Assembly: GCF_029227915.1 (NCBI RefSeq)
Contig: NC_079885.1
Coordinates: forward strand, 29,639,001-29,703,000
Direction: 5' to 3'
From: Hydractinia symbiolongicarpus
Lineage: Eukaryota; Cnidaria; Hydrozoa; Anthoathecata; Hydractiniidae
DNA: 64,000 nt
Shown: piece after piece, positions 11,968 through 24,139 of the stretch
Layout of the letters: every line of letters begins with the position of its first letter
Position numbering within the stretch: position 1 is the stretch's first letter
Notes under the pieces: generated by a model
What the model was told of the DNA's origin: nothing
The model's input: the letters and a program-made list of their open reading frames with translations, nothing else
The model's database searches: none
Program-made: the position numbers and the translations under genes

Positions 11968-12777
11968 TGAGACTTGTAGTTTTCAAAAATGTTTTCATTT
12001 TTGATAAGACGCTGAATAAAAGAAGTTTAATCGCCGGCAAACGAAAACCCGCGAGTTCCCGTAAATCCCGGACTCAGCCCGTATAGTCAAAAGTATACAA
12101 AAAAGTACCCAGGGAGTAAACTCATTTCCCGAACGATTTTTTAAATTATTTTTTCACCACTACAACGCATGAGACTTGTAGTTTTCAAAAATGTTTTCAT
12201 TTTTGATGAGACGCTGAATAAAGGAAGTTTAATCGCCCTCAAACGAAAATCCGCGATTTCCGTAAATCCCGGACTCGGCCCGTATAGTCCAAAGTATACA
12301 AAGAAAGTACCCGGGGTGTAAACTCATTTCCCGAACGATTTTTTAAATTATTATTTCACCACTAAATCCCATGAGACTTATAGTTTTTAAAAATGTTTTC
12401 ATTTTTGATGAGACGCTGAATAAAAGAAGTTTAATCGCCGGTAAACGAAAACCCGCCATTTCCCGTAAACCCCGGACTCGGCCAGTATAGTCAAAAGTAT
12501 ACAAAGAAAATACCCAGGAAGTAAACTCATTTTCCGAACGATTTTTTAAATTATTTTTTCACCACTACAACGCATGAGACTTGTAGTTTTTAAAAATGTT
12601 TTCATTTTTGATGAGACGCTGAATAAAAGAAGTTTAATCGCCGGCAAACGAAAACATGCGATTTCCCGTAAATCCCGGGCTTGGCCCGTATAGTCAAAAG
12701 TATACAAAGAAAGTACCCAGGGAGTAAACTAATTTTCCGAACGATTCTTTAAATTATTTTTTCACCAATAAAACGCA
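11968..12777 (+). repeat. Domain I HOR copy 5, collapsed: A B D and an E/M hybrid
   Basis: Only four monomers remain. C is absent, because B passes into AAATCCCATG (D) at 12,372. The monomer at 12,575 begins as E (CTACAACGCATGAG, TTTTTAAAAATG) and ends as M (GGCAAACGAAAACATGCG, GGGCTTGGCC, CTAATTTTCCG, GATTCTTT). This is a crossover inside a monomer that removed F through L. It then leads into A at 12,778 as a normal M would. Confidence 0.9.
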
Positions 12778-14600
12778 TGAGACTTGTAGTTTTCAAAAAT
12801 GTTTTCATTTTTGATAAGACGCTGAATAAAAGAAGTTTAATCGCCGGCAAACGAAAACCCGCGAGTTCCCGTAAATCCCGGACTCAGCCCGTATAGTCAA
12901 AAGTATACAAAAAAGTACCCAGGGAGTAAACTCATTTCCCGAACGATTTTTTAAATTATTTTTTCACCACTACAACGCATGAGACTTGTAGTTTTCAAAA
13001 ATGTTTTCATTTTTGATGAGACGCTGAATAAAGGAAGTTTAATCGCCCTCAAACGAAAATCCGCGATTTCCGTAAATCCCGGACTCGGCCCGTATAGTCC
13101 AAAGTATACAAAGAAAGTACCCGGGGTGTAAACTCATTTCCCGAACGATTTTTTAAATTATTATTTCACCACTAAATCCCATGAGACTTATAGTTTTTAA
13201 AAATGTTTTCATTTTTGATGAGACGCTGAATAAAAGAAGTTTAATCGCCGGTAAACGAAAACCCGCCATTTCCCGTAAACCCCGGACTCGGCCAGTATAG
13301 TCAAAAGTATACAAAGAAAGTACCCAGGAAGTAAACTCATTTTCCGAACGATTTTTTAAATTATTTTTTCACCACTACAACGCATGAGACTTGTAGTTTT
13401 TAAAAATGTTTTCATTTTTGATGAGACGCTGAATAAAAGAAGTTTAATCGCCGGTAAACGAAAACCCGCCATTTCCCGTAAACCCCGGACTTGGCCCGTA
13501 TAGTCAAAAGTATACAAAGAAAGTACCCAGGGAGTAAACTCATTTCCCGAACGATTTTTTAAATTATTTTTTCACCACTACAACGCATGAGACTTGTAGT
13601 TTTCAAAAATGTTTTCATTTTTGATGAGACGCTGAATAAAAGAAGTTTAATCGCCCTCAAACGAAAATCCGCGATTTCCGTAAATCTCGGACTCGGCCCG
13701 TATAGTCCAAAGTATACAAAGAAAGTACCCGGGGTGTAAACTCATTTCCCGAAAGATTTTTTAAATTATTATTTCACCACTAAAGCCCATGAGACTTATA
13801 GTTTTTAAGAATGTTTTCATTTTTTATGAGACGCTGAATAAAAGAAGTTTAATCGCCGGCAAACGAAAACGTGCGATTTCCCGTAAATCATGGACTCGGC
13901 CCGTATAGTCAAAAGTATACAAAGAAAGTACCCGGGCTGTAAACTCATTTCCCGAACGATTTTTTAAATTATTATTTCACCACTAAAACCCATAAGACTT
14001 ATAGTTTTTAAAAATGTTTTCATTTTTGATGAGACGCTGAATAAAAGAAGTTTAATCGCCGGTAAACGAAAACCCGCCATTTCCCGTAAACCCCGGACTC
14101 GGCCCGTATAGTCAAAAGTATACAAAGAAAGTACCCAGGGAGTAAACTCACTTCCCGAACGATTTTTTAAATTATTTTTTCACCACTACAACGCATGAGA
14201 CTTGTAGTTTTCAAAAATGTTTTCATTTTTGAAGAGACGCTGAATAAAAGAAGTTTAATCGCCCTCAAACGAAAATCCGCGATTTCCGTAAATCCCGGAC
14301 TCGGCCCGTATAGTCAAAAGTATACAAGGAACGTAACCAGTGAGTAAACTCATTTCCCGAACGATTTTTTAAATTATTTTTTTACCACTAAAATGCATAA
14401 GACTTGTAGTTTTTAAAAATGTTTTCATTTTTGATGAGACGCTGAATAAAAGAAGTTTAATCGCCGGCAAACGAAAACATGCGATTTCCCGTAAATCCCG
14501 GGCTTGGCCCGTATAGTCAAAAGTATACAAAGAAAGTACCCAGGGAGTAAAATCATTTCCCGAACGATTTTTTAAATTATTTTTTCACCACTACAACGCA
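12778..14600 (+). repeat. Domain I HOR copy 6: A B D E F G H I J, ends the domain
   Basis: Nine monomers in canonical order, but C is missing again (B at 12,980 passes to D at 13,182), as in copy 5. The adjacent ABD blocks of copies 5 and 6 are therefore probably a duplication of one C-less ancestor. J at 14,398 is not followed by K. A different family starts at 14,601. Private changes include CCCGAAAGATT near 13,751 and CCCGGGCTG near 13,932. Confidence 0.88.
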
Positions 14601-15208
14601 TGAGACTTGTAGTTTTCAAAAATGTTTTCATTTTTGATGAGAAGCTGAATAAAAGAAGTTTAATCGCCCTCAAACGAAAATCCGCGATTTCCGTAAATCC
14701 CGGACTCGGCCCGTATAGTCCAAAGTATACAAAGAAAGTACCGAGGGAGTAAACTCATTTCCCGAACGATTTTTTAAATTATTTTTTCACCACTAAAACC
14801 CATGAGACTTGCAGTTTTCAAAAATGTTTTCATTTTTGATGAGACGCTTAATGAAAGAGGTTTATTCGGCGGCAAACGAAATCCCGCGATTTCCCGTAAA
14901 TCCCGGGCTTGGCCCGTATAGTCGAATGTATAAAAAGAAAGTACCCAGGGAGTAAACTCCTTTCCCGAACGATTTTTTAAATTATTTTTTCACCACTAAA
15001 ACGCATAAGACTTGTAGTTTTCAAAAATGTTTTCATTTTTGATGAGACGCTTAATGAAAGAAGTTTAATTGCCGGCAAACGAAAACCCGCGATTTCCCGT
15101 AAATCCCGGGCTTGGCCCGTATAGTCGAATGTATACAAAGAAAGTACCCTGTGAGTAAACTCATTTCCCGAACGATTTTTTAAATTATTTTTTTACCACT
15201 AAAACGCA
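14601..15208 (+). repeat. Transition block: three monomers (P, Q-like, R)
   Basis: P (14,601) has CCCTCAAACG, TAGTCCAAAG and GTACCGAGGGAG. The next monomer has GCTTAATGAAAGAGG, AAATCCCGCG and a private TATTCGGCGG. R (15,006) has ATAAGACT with TTTTCAAAAATG, GCTTAATGAAAG, CGAATGTATAC and CCCTGTGAG. P-Q-R is the same order as members 4-6 of the 10-monomer HOR that starts at 20,080, so this looks like a fragment of that unit directly abutting domain I. Confidence 0.8.
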
Positions 15209-16834
15209 TGAGACTTGTAGTTTTTAGAAATGTTTTCATTTTTGATGAGACGCTTAATGAAAGTGGTTTAATCGCCGGCAAACGAAAACCCGCGATTTCC
15301 CGTAAATCCCGTACTTGGCCCGTATAGTCGAATGTATACAAAGAAAGTACCCTGTGAGTAAACTCATTTCCAAAACGATTTTTTAAATTATTTTGTCACC
15401 ACTAGAACGCATGAGACTTGTAGTTTTCAAAAAATGTTTTCATTTTTGATGAGACACTGAATAAAAGAAGTTTAATCGCCGGCACACGAAAACCCGCCAT
15501 TTCCCGTAAACCCCGGACTCAGCCCGTATAGTTAAAAGTATACAAAGAAAGTACCCAGGGAGTAAACTCATTTCCCGAACGATTTTTTAAATTATTTTTT
15601 CACCACTAAAACGCATGAGACTTGTAGTTTTCAAAAATATTTTCATTTTTGATGAGACGCTGAATAAAAGAAGTTTAATCGCCGGCAAACGAATATCTGC
15701 GATTTCCCGTAAATCCAGGACTCGGCCCGTATAGTCAAAAGTATACAAAGAAAGTACCCAGGGAGTAAACTCATTTCCAGAACGATTTTTTAAATTATTT
15801 TTTCACCACTAAAACGCATAAGACTTGCAGTTTTTAAAAATGTTTTTATTTTTGATTAGACGCTGAATAAAAGAAGTTTAATCGCCGGCAAACGAAAACC
15901 CGCGATTTCCCGTAAATCCCGGGCTTGGCCCGTATAGTCGAATGTATACAAAGAAAGTACCCTGTGAGTAAACTCATTTCCCGAACGATTTTTTAAATTA
16001 TTTTTTCACCACTAAAACGCATGAGACTTGTAGTTTTTAGAAATGTTTTCATTTTTGATGAGACGCTTAATGAAAGTGGTTTAATCGCCGGCAAACGAAA
16101 ACCCGCGATTTCCCGTAAATCCCGTACTTGGCCCGTATAGTCGAATGTATACAAAGAAAGTACCCTGTGAGTAAACTCATTTCCAAAACGATTTTTTAAA
16201 TTATCTTGTCACCACTAGAACGCATGAGACTTGTAGTTTTCAAAAAATGTTTTCATTTTTGATGAGACACTGAATAAAAGAAGTTTAATCGCCGGCACAC
16301 GAAAACCCGCCATTTCCCGTAAACCCCGGACTCGGCCCGTGTAGTTAAAAGTATACCAAGAAAGTACCCAGGGAGTAAACTCATTTCCCGAACGATTTTT
16401 TAAATTATTTTTTCACCACTAAAACGCATGAGACTTGTAGTTTTCAAAAATATTTTCATTTTTGATGAGACGCTGAATAAAAGAAGTTTAATCGCCGGCA
16501 AACGAATATCTGCGATTTCCCGTAAATCCCGGACTCGGCCCGTATAGTCAAAAGTATACAAAGAAAGTACCCAGGTAGTAAACTCATTTCCAGAACGATT
16601 TTTTAAATTATTTTTTCACCACTAAAACGCATAAGACTTGTAGTTTTTAAAAATGTTTTTATTTTTGATGAGACGCTGAATAAAAGAAGTTTAATCGCCG
16701 GCAAACGAAAACCCGCGATTTCCCGTAAATCCCGGGCTTTGCCCGTATAGTCAAAAGTATACAAAGAAAGTACCCAGGGAGTAAACTCATTTCCCGAACG
16801 ATTTTTTAAATTATTTTTTCACCACTAAAACGCA
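15209..16834 (+). repeat. Tandem duplication of a 4-monomer unit (2 x ~813 bp)
   Basis: The unit starts at 15,209 and again at 16,022. Member 1 has TTTTTAGAAATG and CCCGTACTTGGCC (15,311 and 16,124). Member 2 has CACTAGAACGC, GAGACACTG, GGCACACG and TAGTTAAAAG. Member 3 has AAATATTTTC and CGAATATCTGCG. Member 4 has TTTTTAAAAATGTTTTTATT. The two copies of member 4 differ: the first has CGAATG and CTGTGAG, the second GGGCTTTGCCC with CAAAAG and CAGGGAG. The first is therefore an apparent hybrid with an R-type monomer. Confidence 0.88.
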
Positions 16835-17443
16835 TAAGACTTGTAGTTTTTAAAAATATTTTCATTTTTGATGAGACGCTGAATAAAAGAAGTTTAATCG
16901 CCGGCAAACGAAAACATGCGATTTCCCGTAAATCCCGGGCTTGGCCCGTATAGTCAAAAGTATACAAAGAAAGTACCCAGGGAGTAAACTAATTTTCCGA
17001 ACGATTTTTTAAATTATTTTTTCACCACTAAAACGCATGAGACTTGTAGTTTTCAAAAATGTTTTCATTTTTGATGAGACGCTGAATAAAAGAAGTTTAA
17101 TCGCCGGCAAACCAAAACCCGCGATTTTCCGTAAATCCCGGACTCGGCCCGTATAGTCAAAAGTATACAAAGAAAGTACCCAGGGAGTAAACTAATTTTC
17201 CGAACGATTTTTTAAATTATTTTTTCACCACTAAAACGCATGAGACTTGTAGTTTTCAAAAATGTTTTCATTTTTGATGAGACGCTGAATAAAAGAAGTT
17301 TAATCGCCGGCAAACGGAAACCCGCGATTTCCCGTAAATCCCGGACTCGGCCCGTATAGTCAAAAGTATACAAAGAAAGTACCCAGGGAGTAAACTCATT
17401 TCTAGAACGATTTTTTAAATTATTTTTTCACCACTAAAACGCA
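16835..17443 (+). repeat. Three unduplicated monomers (W, X, X')
   Basis: W at 16,835 has AACATGCG, GGGCTTGGCC and CTAATTTTCCG. X at 17,038 has ACCAAAACCCGCG and GATTTTCCG. X' at 17,241 has CGGAAACCC and ends in TTTCTAGAACG, giving a TCTAGA site at 17,401. No local tandem partner is seen. W and X types recur singly at 19.3, 26.6 and 27.6-28.2 kb. Confidence 0.75.
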
Positions 17444-19267
17444 TAAGACTTGCAGTTTTTAAAAATGTTTTTATTTTTGATTAGACGCTGAATAAAAGAA
17501 GTTTAATCGCCGGCAAACGAAAACCCGAGATTTCCCGTAAATCCCGGGCTTGGCCCGTATAGTCAAAAGTATACAAAGAAAGTACCCAGGGAGTAAACTT
17601 ATTTCCCGAACGATTTTTTAAATTATTTTTTCACCACTAAAACGCATGAGACTTGTAGTTTTCAAAAAATTTTCATTTTTGATGAGACGCTGAATAAAAG
17701 AAGTTTAATCGCCGGCAAACGAATACCTGCGATTTCCCGTAAATCCCGGACTCGGCCCGTATAGTCAAAAGTATACAAAGAAAGTACCCAGGAAGTAAAC
17801 TGATTTCCAGAACGATTTTTTAAATTATTTTTTCACCACTAAAACGCATAAGACTTGTAGTTTTTAAAAATGTTTTTATTTTTGATGAGACGCTGAATAA
17901 AAGAAGTTTAATCGCCGGCAAACGAAAACCCGCGATTTCCCGTAAATCCCGGGCTTTGCCCGCATAGTCAAAAGTATACAAAGAAAGTACCCAGGGAGTA
18001 AACTCATTTCTAGAACGATTTTTTAAATTATTTTTTCACCACTAAAACGCATAAGACTTGCAGTTTTTAAAAATGTTTTTATTTTTGATTAGACGCTGAA
18101 TAAAAGAAGTTTAATCGCCGGCAAACGAAAACCCGAGATTTCCCGTAAATCCCGGGCTTGGCCCGTATAGTCAAAAGTATACAAAGAAAGTACCCAGGGA
18201 GTAAACTCATTTCCCGAACTTTTTTTTAAATTATTTTTTCACCACTAAAACGCATGAGACTTGTAGTTTTCAAAAAATTTTCATTTTTGATGAGACGCTG
18301 AATAAAAGAAGTTTAATCGCCGGCAAACGAATACCTGCGATTTCCCGTAAATCCCAGACTCGGCCCGTATAGTCAAAAGTATACAAAGAAAGTACCCAGG
18401 AAGTAAACTGATTTCCAGAACGATTTTTTAAATTATTTTTTCACCACTAAAACGCATAAGACTTGTAGTTTTTAAAAATGTTTTTATTTTTGATGAGACG
18501 CTGAATAAAAGAAGTTTAATCGCCGGCAAACGAAAACCCGCGATTTCCCGTAAATCCCGGGCGTTGCCCATATAGTCAAAAGTATACAAAGAAAGTACCC
18601 AGGGAGTAAACTCATTTCCCGAACGATTTTTTAAATTATTTTTTCACCACTAAAACGCATGAGACTTGTAGTTTTCAAAAATGTTTTCATTTTTGATGAG
18701 ACGCTGAATAAAAGAAGTTTAATCGCCGGCAAACGAAAACCCGCGATTTCCCGTAAATCCCGGACTCGGCCCGTATAGTCAAAAGTATACAAGGAAAGTA
18801 CCCAGGGAGTAAACTTATTTCCCGAACGATTTTTTAAATTATTTTTTCACCACTAAAACGCATGAGACTTGTAGTTTTCAAAAAATTTTCATTTTTGATG
18901 AGACGCTGAATAAAAGAAGTTTAATCGCCGGCAAACGAATACCTGCGATTTCCCGTAAATCCCGGACTCGGCCCGTATAGTCAAAAAGATTCAAAGAAAG
19001 TACCCAGGAAGTAAACTGATTTCCAGAACGATTTTTTAAATTATTTTTTCACCACTAAAACGCATAAGACTTGTAGTTTTTAAAAATGTTTTTATTTTTG
19101 ATGAGACGCTGAATAAAAGAAGTTTAATCGCCGGCAAACGAAAACCCGCGATTTCCCGTAAATCCCGGGCTTTGCCCGTATAGTCAAAAGTATACAAAGA
19201 AAGTACCCAGGGAGTAAACTCATTTCCCGAACGATTTTTTAAATTATTTTTTCACCACTAAAACGCA
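17444..19267 (+). repeat. Three tandem copies of a 3-monomer unit (V-Y-Z, 608 bp)
   Basis: Copies begin at 17,444, 18,052 and 18,660. V has CAGTTTTTAAAAATG, GATTAGACG and CCCGAGATTTCCC. Y has TTTTCAAAAAATTTTC (1 bp shorter) and CGAATACCTGCG with CTGATTTCCAG. Z has GTTTTTATTTTTG and GGGC-TTT-GCCC or GGGC-GTT-GCCC. The first two copies keep all three members. In the third, V is replaced by an L-like monomer (AAGGAAAG, CTTATTTCCC) while Y and Z remain. TCTAGA recurs at 17,401 and 18,009, 608 bp apart. V-Y-Z reappears once at 26,776-27,383. Confidence 0.88.
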
Positions 19268-20079
19268 TAAGACTTGTAGTTTTTAAAAATGTTTTCATTG
19301 TTGATGAGACGCTGAATAAAAGAAGTTTAATCGCCGGCAAACGAAAACATGCGATTTCCCGTAAATCCCGGGCTTGGCCCGTATAGTCAAAAGTATACAA
19401 AGAAAGTACCCAGGGAGTAAACTAATTTTCCGAACGATTTTTTAAATTATTTTTTCACCACTAAAACGCATGAGACTTGTAGTTTTCAAAAATGTTTTCA
19501 TTTTTGATGAGACGCTGAATAAAAGAAGTTTAATCGCCGGCAAACGAAAACCCGCGATTTCCCGTAAATCCTGGACTCGGCCCGTATAGTCAAAAGTATA
19601 CAAGGAAAGTACCCAGTGAGTAAATTCATTTCCCGAACGATTTTTTAAATTATTTTTTCACCACTAAAACGCATAAGACTTGTAGTTTTCAAAAATGTTT
19701 TCATTTTTGATGAGACGCTTAATGAAAGAGGTTTAATCGCCGGCAAACGAAAACCCGCGATTTCCCGTAAATCCCGGGCTTGGCCCGTATAGTCGAATGT
19801 ATACAAAGAAAGTACCCTGTGAGTAAACTCATTTCCCGAACGATTTTTTAAATTATTTTTTCACCACTAAAACGCATGAGACTTGTAGTTTTCAGAAATG
19901 TTTTCATTTTTGATGAGACGCTTAATGAAAGTGGTTTAATCGCCGGCAAAAGAAAACCCGCGCTTTGCCGTAAATCCCGGGCTTGGCCCGTATAGTCGAA
20001 TGTATACAAAGAAAGTACCCTGTGAGTAAACTCATTTCCAAAACGATTTTTTAAATTATCTTTTCACCACTAAAACGCA
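19268..20079 (+). repeat. Four unduplicated monomers (W, L-like, R, S)
   Basis: W (19,268) has the private CATTGTTGATG. The next, at 19,471, has AAGGAAAG and CAGTGAGTAAATTC. R (19,674) has GCTTAATGAAAGAGG and CTGTGAG. S (19,877) has TTTTCAGAAATG, AAAGTGG and the private CGCGCTTTGCC. They lead straight into the 10-monomer HOR. Confidence 0.75.
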
Positions 20080-22109
20080 TAAGACTTGTAGTTTTTAAAA
20101 ACGTTTTTATTTTTGATGAGACGCTGAATAAAAGAAGTTTAATCGCTGGCAAACGAAAACGCGCCATTTCCCGTAAACCCCGGACTCGGCCCGTATAGTC
20201 GAATGTATACAAAGAAAGTACCCAGGATGTAAACTCATTTCCCGAACGATTTTTTAAATTATTTTTTCACCACTAAAACGCATAAGACTTATAGTTTTTA
20301 AAAATGTTTTCATTTTTGATGAGACGCTGAATAAAAGAAGTTTAATCGCCGGCAAACGAAAACATGCGATTTCCCGTAAATTCCGGGCTTGGCCCGTATA
20401 GTCAAAAGTATACAAAGAAAGTACCCAGGGAATAAAACTAATTTTCCGAACGATTTTTTAAATTATTTTTTCACCACTAAAACGCATGAGACTTGTAGAT
20501 TTCAAAAATGTTTTCATTTTTGATGAGACGCTGAATAAAAGAAGTTTAATCGCCGGCAAACGAAAACCCGCGATTTCCCGTAAATCCCGGACTCGGCCCG
20601 TATAGTCAAAAGTATACAAAGAAAGTACCCAGGGAGTAAACTCATTTCCCGAACGATTTTTTAAATTATTTTTTCACCACTACAACGCATGAGACTTGTA
20701 GTTTTCAAAAATGTTTTCATTTTTGATGAGACGCTGAATAAAAGAAGTTTAATCGCCCTCAAACGAAAATCCGCGATTTCCGTAAATCCCGGACTCGGCC
20801 CGTATAGTCCAAAGTATACAAAGAAAGTACCGAGGGAGTAAACTCATTTCCCGAACGATTTTTTAAATTATTTTTTCACCGCTAAAACGCATGAGACTTG
20901 TAGTTTTCAAAAATGTTTTTATTTTTGATGAGACGCTTAATGAAAGAGGTTTAATCACCGGCAAACGAAATCCCGCGATTTCCCGTAAATCCCAAGCTTG
21001 GCCCGTATAGTCGAATGTATACAAAGAAAGTACCCAGGGAGTAAACTCATTTCCCGAAGGATTTTTTAAATTATTTTTTCACCACTAAAACGCATAAGAC
21101 TTGTAGTTTTCAAAAATGTTTTCATTTTTGTTGAGACGCTTAATGAAAGAGGTTTAATCGCCGGCAAACGAAAACCCGCGATTTCCCGTAAATCCCGGGC
21201 TTGGCCCGTATAGTCGAATGTATACAAAGAAAGTACCCTGTGAGTAAACTCATTTCCCGAACGATTTTTTAAATAATTTTTTCACCACTAAAACGCATGA
21301 GACTTGTAGTTTTCAGAAATGTTTTCATTTTTGATGAGACGCTTAATGAAAGTGGTTTAATCGCCGGCAAACGAAAACCCGCGATTTGCCGTAAATCCCG
21401 GACTTGGCCCGTATAGTCGAATGTATACAAAGAAAGTACCCTGTGAGTAAACTCATTTCCAAAACGATTTTTTAAATTATCTTTTCACCACTAAAACGCA
21501 TGAGACTTGTAGTTTTCAAAAATGTTTTCATTTTTGATGAGACGCTGAATAAAAGAAGTTTAATCGCCAGCAAACGAAAACGCGCCATTTCCCGTAAACC
21601 CCGGACTCGGCCCGTATAGTCGAATGTATACAAAGAAAGTACCATGTGAGTAAACTCATTTCCCGAACGATTTTTTAAATTATTTTTTCACCACTAAAAC
21701 GCATGAGACTTGTAGTTTTCAGAAATGTTTTCATTTTTGATGAGACGCTTAATGAAAGTGGTTTAATCGCCGGCAAACGAAAACCCGCGATTTGCCGTAA
21801 ATCCCGGACTTGGCCCGTATAGTCGAATGTATAGAAAGAAAGTACCCTGTGATTAAACTCATTTCCAAAACGATTTTTTAAATTATCTTTTCACCACTAA
21901 AACGCATAAGACTTGTAGTTTTTAAAAATGTTTTCATTTTTGATGAGACGCTGAATAAAAGAAGTTTAATCGCCGGCAAACGAAAACATGCGATTTCCCG
22001 TAAATCCCGGGCTTAGCCCGTATAGTCAAAAGTATACAAAGAAAGTACCCAGGGAGTAAACTACTTTTCCGAACGATTTTTTAAATTATTTTTTCACCAC
22101 TAAAACGCA
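20080..22109 (+). repeat. 10-monomer HOR (U1-U10), copy 1
   Basis: Members in order: U1, ATCGCTGGCAAACG with ACGCGCC and CAGGATG; U2, CATGCG with AGGGAATAAAAC (204 bp); U3, CTTGTAGATTTC; U4 (P), CCCTCAAACG with GTACCGAGGG; U5 (Q), CACCGCTAAAAC with AATCACCGG and AAGCTTGG; U6 (R), GTTGAGACGC; U7 (S), CAGAAATG with AAAGTGG and GATTTGCCG; U8, ATCGCCAGC with ACCATGTGAG; U9, GTATAGAAAG with GTGATTAAAC; U10, GGGCTTAGCCC with CTACTTTTCCG. The length is 2,030 bp. Copy 1 differs from copy 2 at only a few sites (AAACGTTTTTATT in U1, CGAAGGATT near 21,056). A HindIII-type AAGCTT at 20,994 marks U5. Confidence 0.92.
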
Positions 22110-24139
22110 TAAGACTTGTAGTTTTTAAAAATGTTTTCATTTTTGATGAGACGCTGAATAAAAGAAGTTTAATCGCTGGCAAACGAAAACGCGCCATTTC
22201 CCGTAAACCCCGGACTCGGCCCGTATAGTCGAATGTATACAAAGAAAGTACCCAGGATGTAAACTCATTTCCCGAACGATTTTTTAAATTATTTTTTCAC
22301 CACTAAAACGCATAAGACTTGTAGTTTTTAAAAATGTTTTCATTTTTGATGAGACGCTGAATAAAAGAAGTTTAATCGCCGGCAAACGAAAACATGCGAT
22401 TTCCCGTAAATTCCGGGCTTGGCCCGTATAGTCAAAAGTATACAAAGAAAGTACCCAGGGAATAAAACTAATTTTCCGAACGATTTTTTAAATTATTTTT
22501 TCACCACTAAAACGCATGAGACTTGTAGATTTCAAAAATGTTTTCATTTTTGATGAGACGCTGAATAAAAGAAGTTTAATCGCCGGCAAACGAAAACCCG
22601 CGATTTCCCGTAAATCCCGGACTCGGCCCGTATAGTCAAAAGTATACAAAGAAAGTACCCAGGGAGTAAACTCATTTCCCGAACGATTTTTTAAATTATT
22701 TTTTCACCACTACAACGCATGAGACTTGTAGTTTTCAAAAATGTTTTCATTTTTGATGAGACGCTGAATAAAAGAAGTTTAATCGCCCTCAAACGAAAAT
22801 CCGCGATTTCCGTAAATCCCGGACTTGGCCCGTATAGTCCAAAGTATACAAAGAAAGTACCGAGGGAGTAAACTCATTTCCCGAACGATTTTTTAAATTA
22901 TTTTTTCACCGCTAAAACGCATGAGACTTGTAGTTTTCAAAAATGTTTTTATTTTTGATGAGACGCTTAATGAAAGAGGTTTAATCACCGGCAAACGAAA
23001 TCCCGCGATTTCCCGTAAATCCCAAGCTTGGCCCGTATAGTCGAATGTATACAAAGAAAGTACCCAGGGAGTAAACTCATTTCCCGAACGATTTTTTAAA
23101 TTATTTTTTCACCACTAAAACGCATAAGACTTGTAGTTTTCAAAAATGTTTTCATTTTTGTTGAGACGCTTAATGAAAGAGGTTTAATCGCCGGCAAACG
23201 AAAACCCGCGATTTCCCGTAAATCCCGGGCTTGGCCCGTATAGTCGAATGTATACAAAGAAAGTACCCTGTGAGTAAACTCATTTCCCGAACGATTTTTT
23301 AAATAATTTTTTCACCACTAAAACGCATGAGACTTGTAGTTTTCAGAAATGTTTTCATTTTTGATGAGACGCTTAATGAAAGTGGTTTAATCGCCGGCAA
23401 ACGAAAACCCGCGATTTGCCGTAAATCCCGGACTTGGCCCGTATAGTCGAATGTATACAAAGAAAGTACCCTGTGAGTAAACTCATTTCCAAAACGATTT
23501 TTTAAATTATCTTTTCACCACTAAAACGCATGAGACTTGTAGTTTTCAAAAATGTTTTCATTTTTGATGAGACGCTGAATAAAAGAAGTTTAATCGCCAG
23601 CAAACGAAAACGCGCCATTTCCCGTAAACCCCGGACTCGGCCCGTATAGTCGAATGTATACAAAGAAAGTACCATGTGAGTAAACTCATTTCCCGAACGA
23701 TTTTTTAAATTATTTTTTCACCACTAAAACGCATGAGACTTGTAGTTTTCAGAAATGTTTTCATTTTTGATGAGACGCTTAATGAAAGTGGTTTAATCGC
23801 CGGCAAACGAAAACCCGCGATTTGCCGTAAATCCCGGACTTGGCCCGTATAGTCGAATGTATAGAAAGAAAGTACCCTGTGATTAAACTCATTTCCAAAA
23901 CGATTTTTTAAATTATCTTTTCACCACTAAAACGCATAAGACTTGTAGTTTTTAAAAATGTTTTCATTTTTGATGAGACGCTGAATAAAAGAAGTTTAAT
24001 CGCCGGCAAACGAAAACATGCGATTTCCCGTAAATCCCGGGCTTAGCCCGTATAGTCAAAAGTATACAAAGAAAGTACCCAGGGAGTAAACTACTTTTCC
24101 GAACGATTTTTTAAATTATTTTTTCACCACTAAAACGCA
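22110..24139 (+). repeat. 10-monomer HOR (U1-U10), copy 2
   Basis: It repeats copy 1 at an offset of exactly 2,030 bp: AGGGAATAAAAC at 20,428 and 22,458, CACCGCTAAAAC at 20,877 and 22,907, AAGCTT at 20,994 and 23,024. Visible differences are a handful of substitutions, such as CTTGGCC for CTCGGCC in U4 near 22,824. The direct junction U10 to U1 at 22,110 shows a true head-to-tail HOR dimer. Confidence 0.92.

Noticed and set aside
1-14600. Assembly duplication as the cause of the near-identical A-M copies
   Set aside because: Copies differ in monomer number and order and carry private substitutions, which a simple assembly repeat would not. It cannot be excluded for single joints; spanning long reads would settle it.
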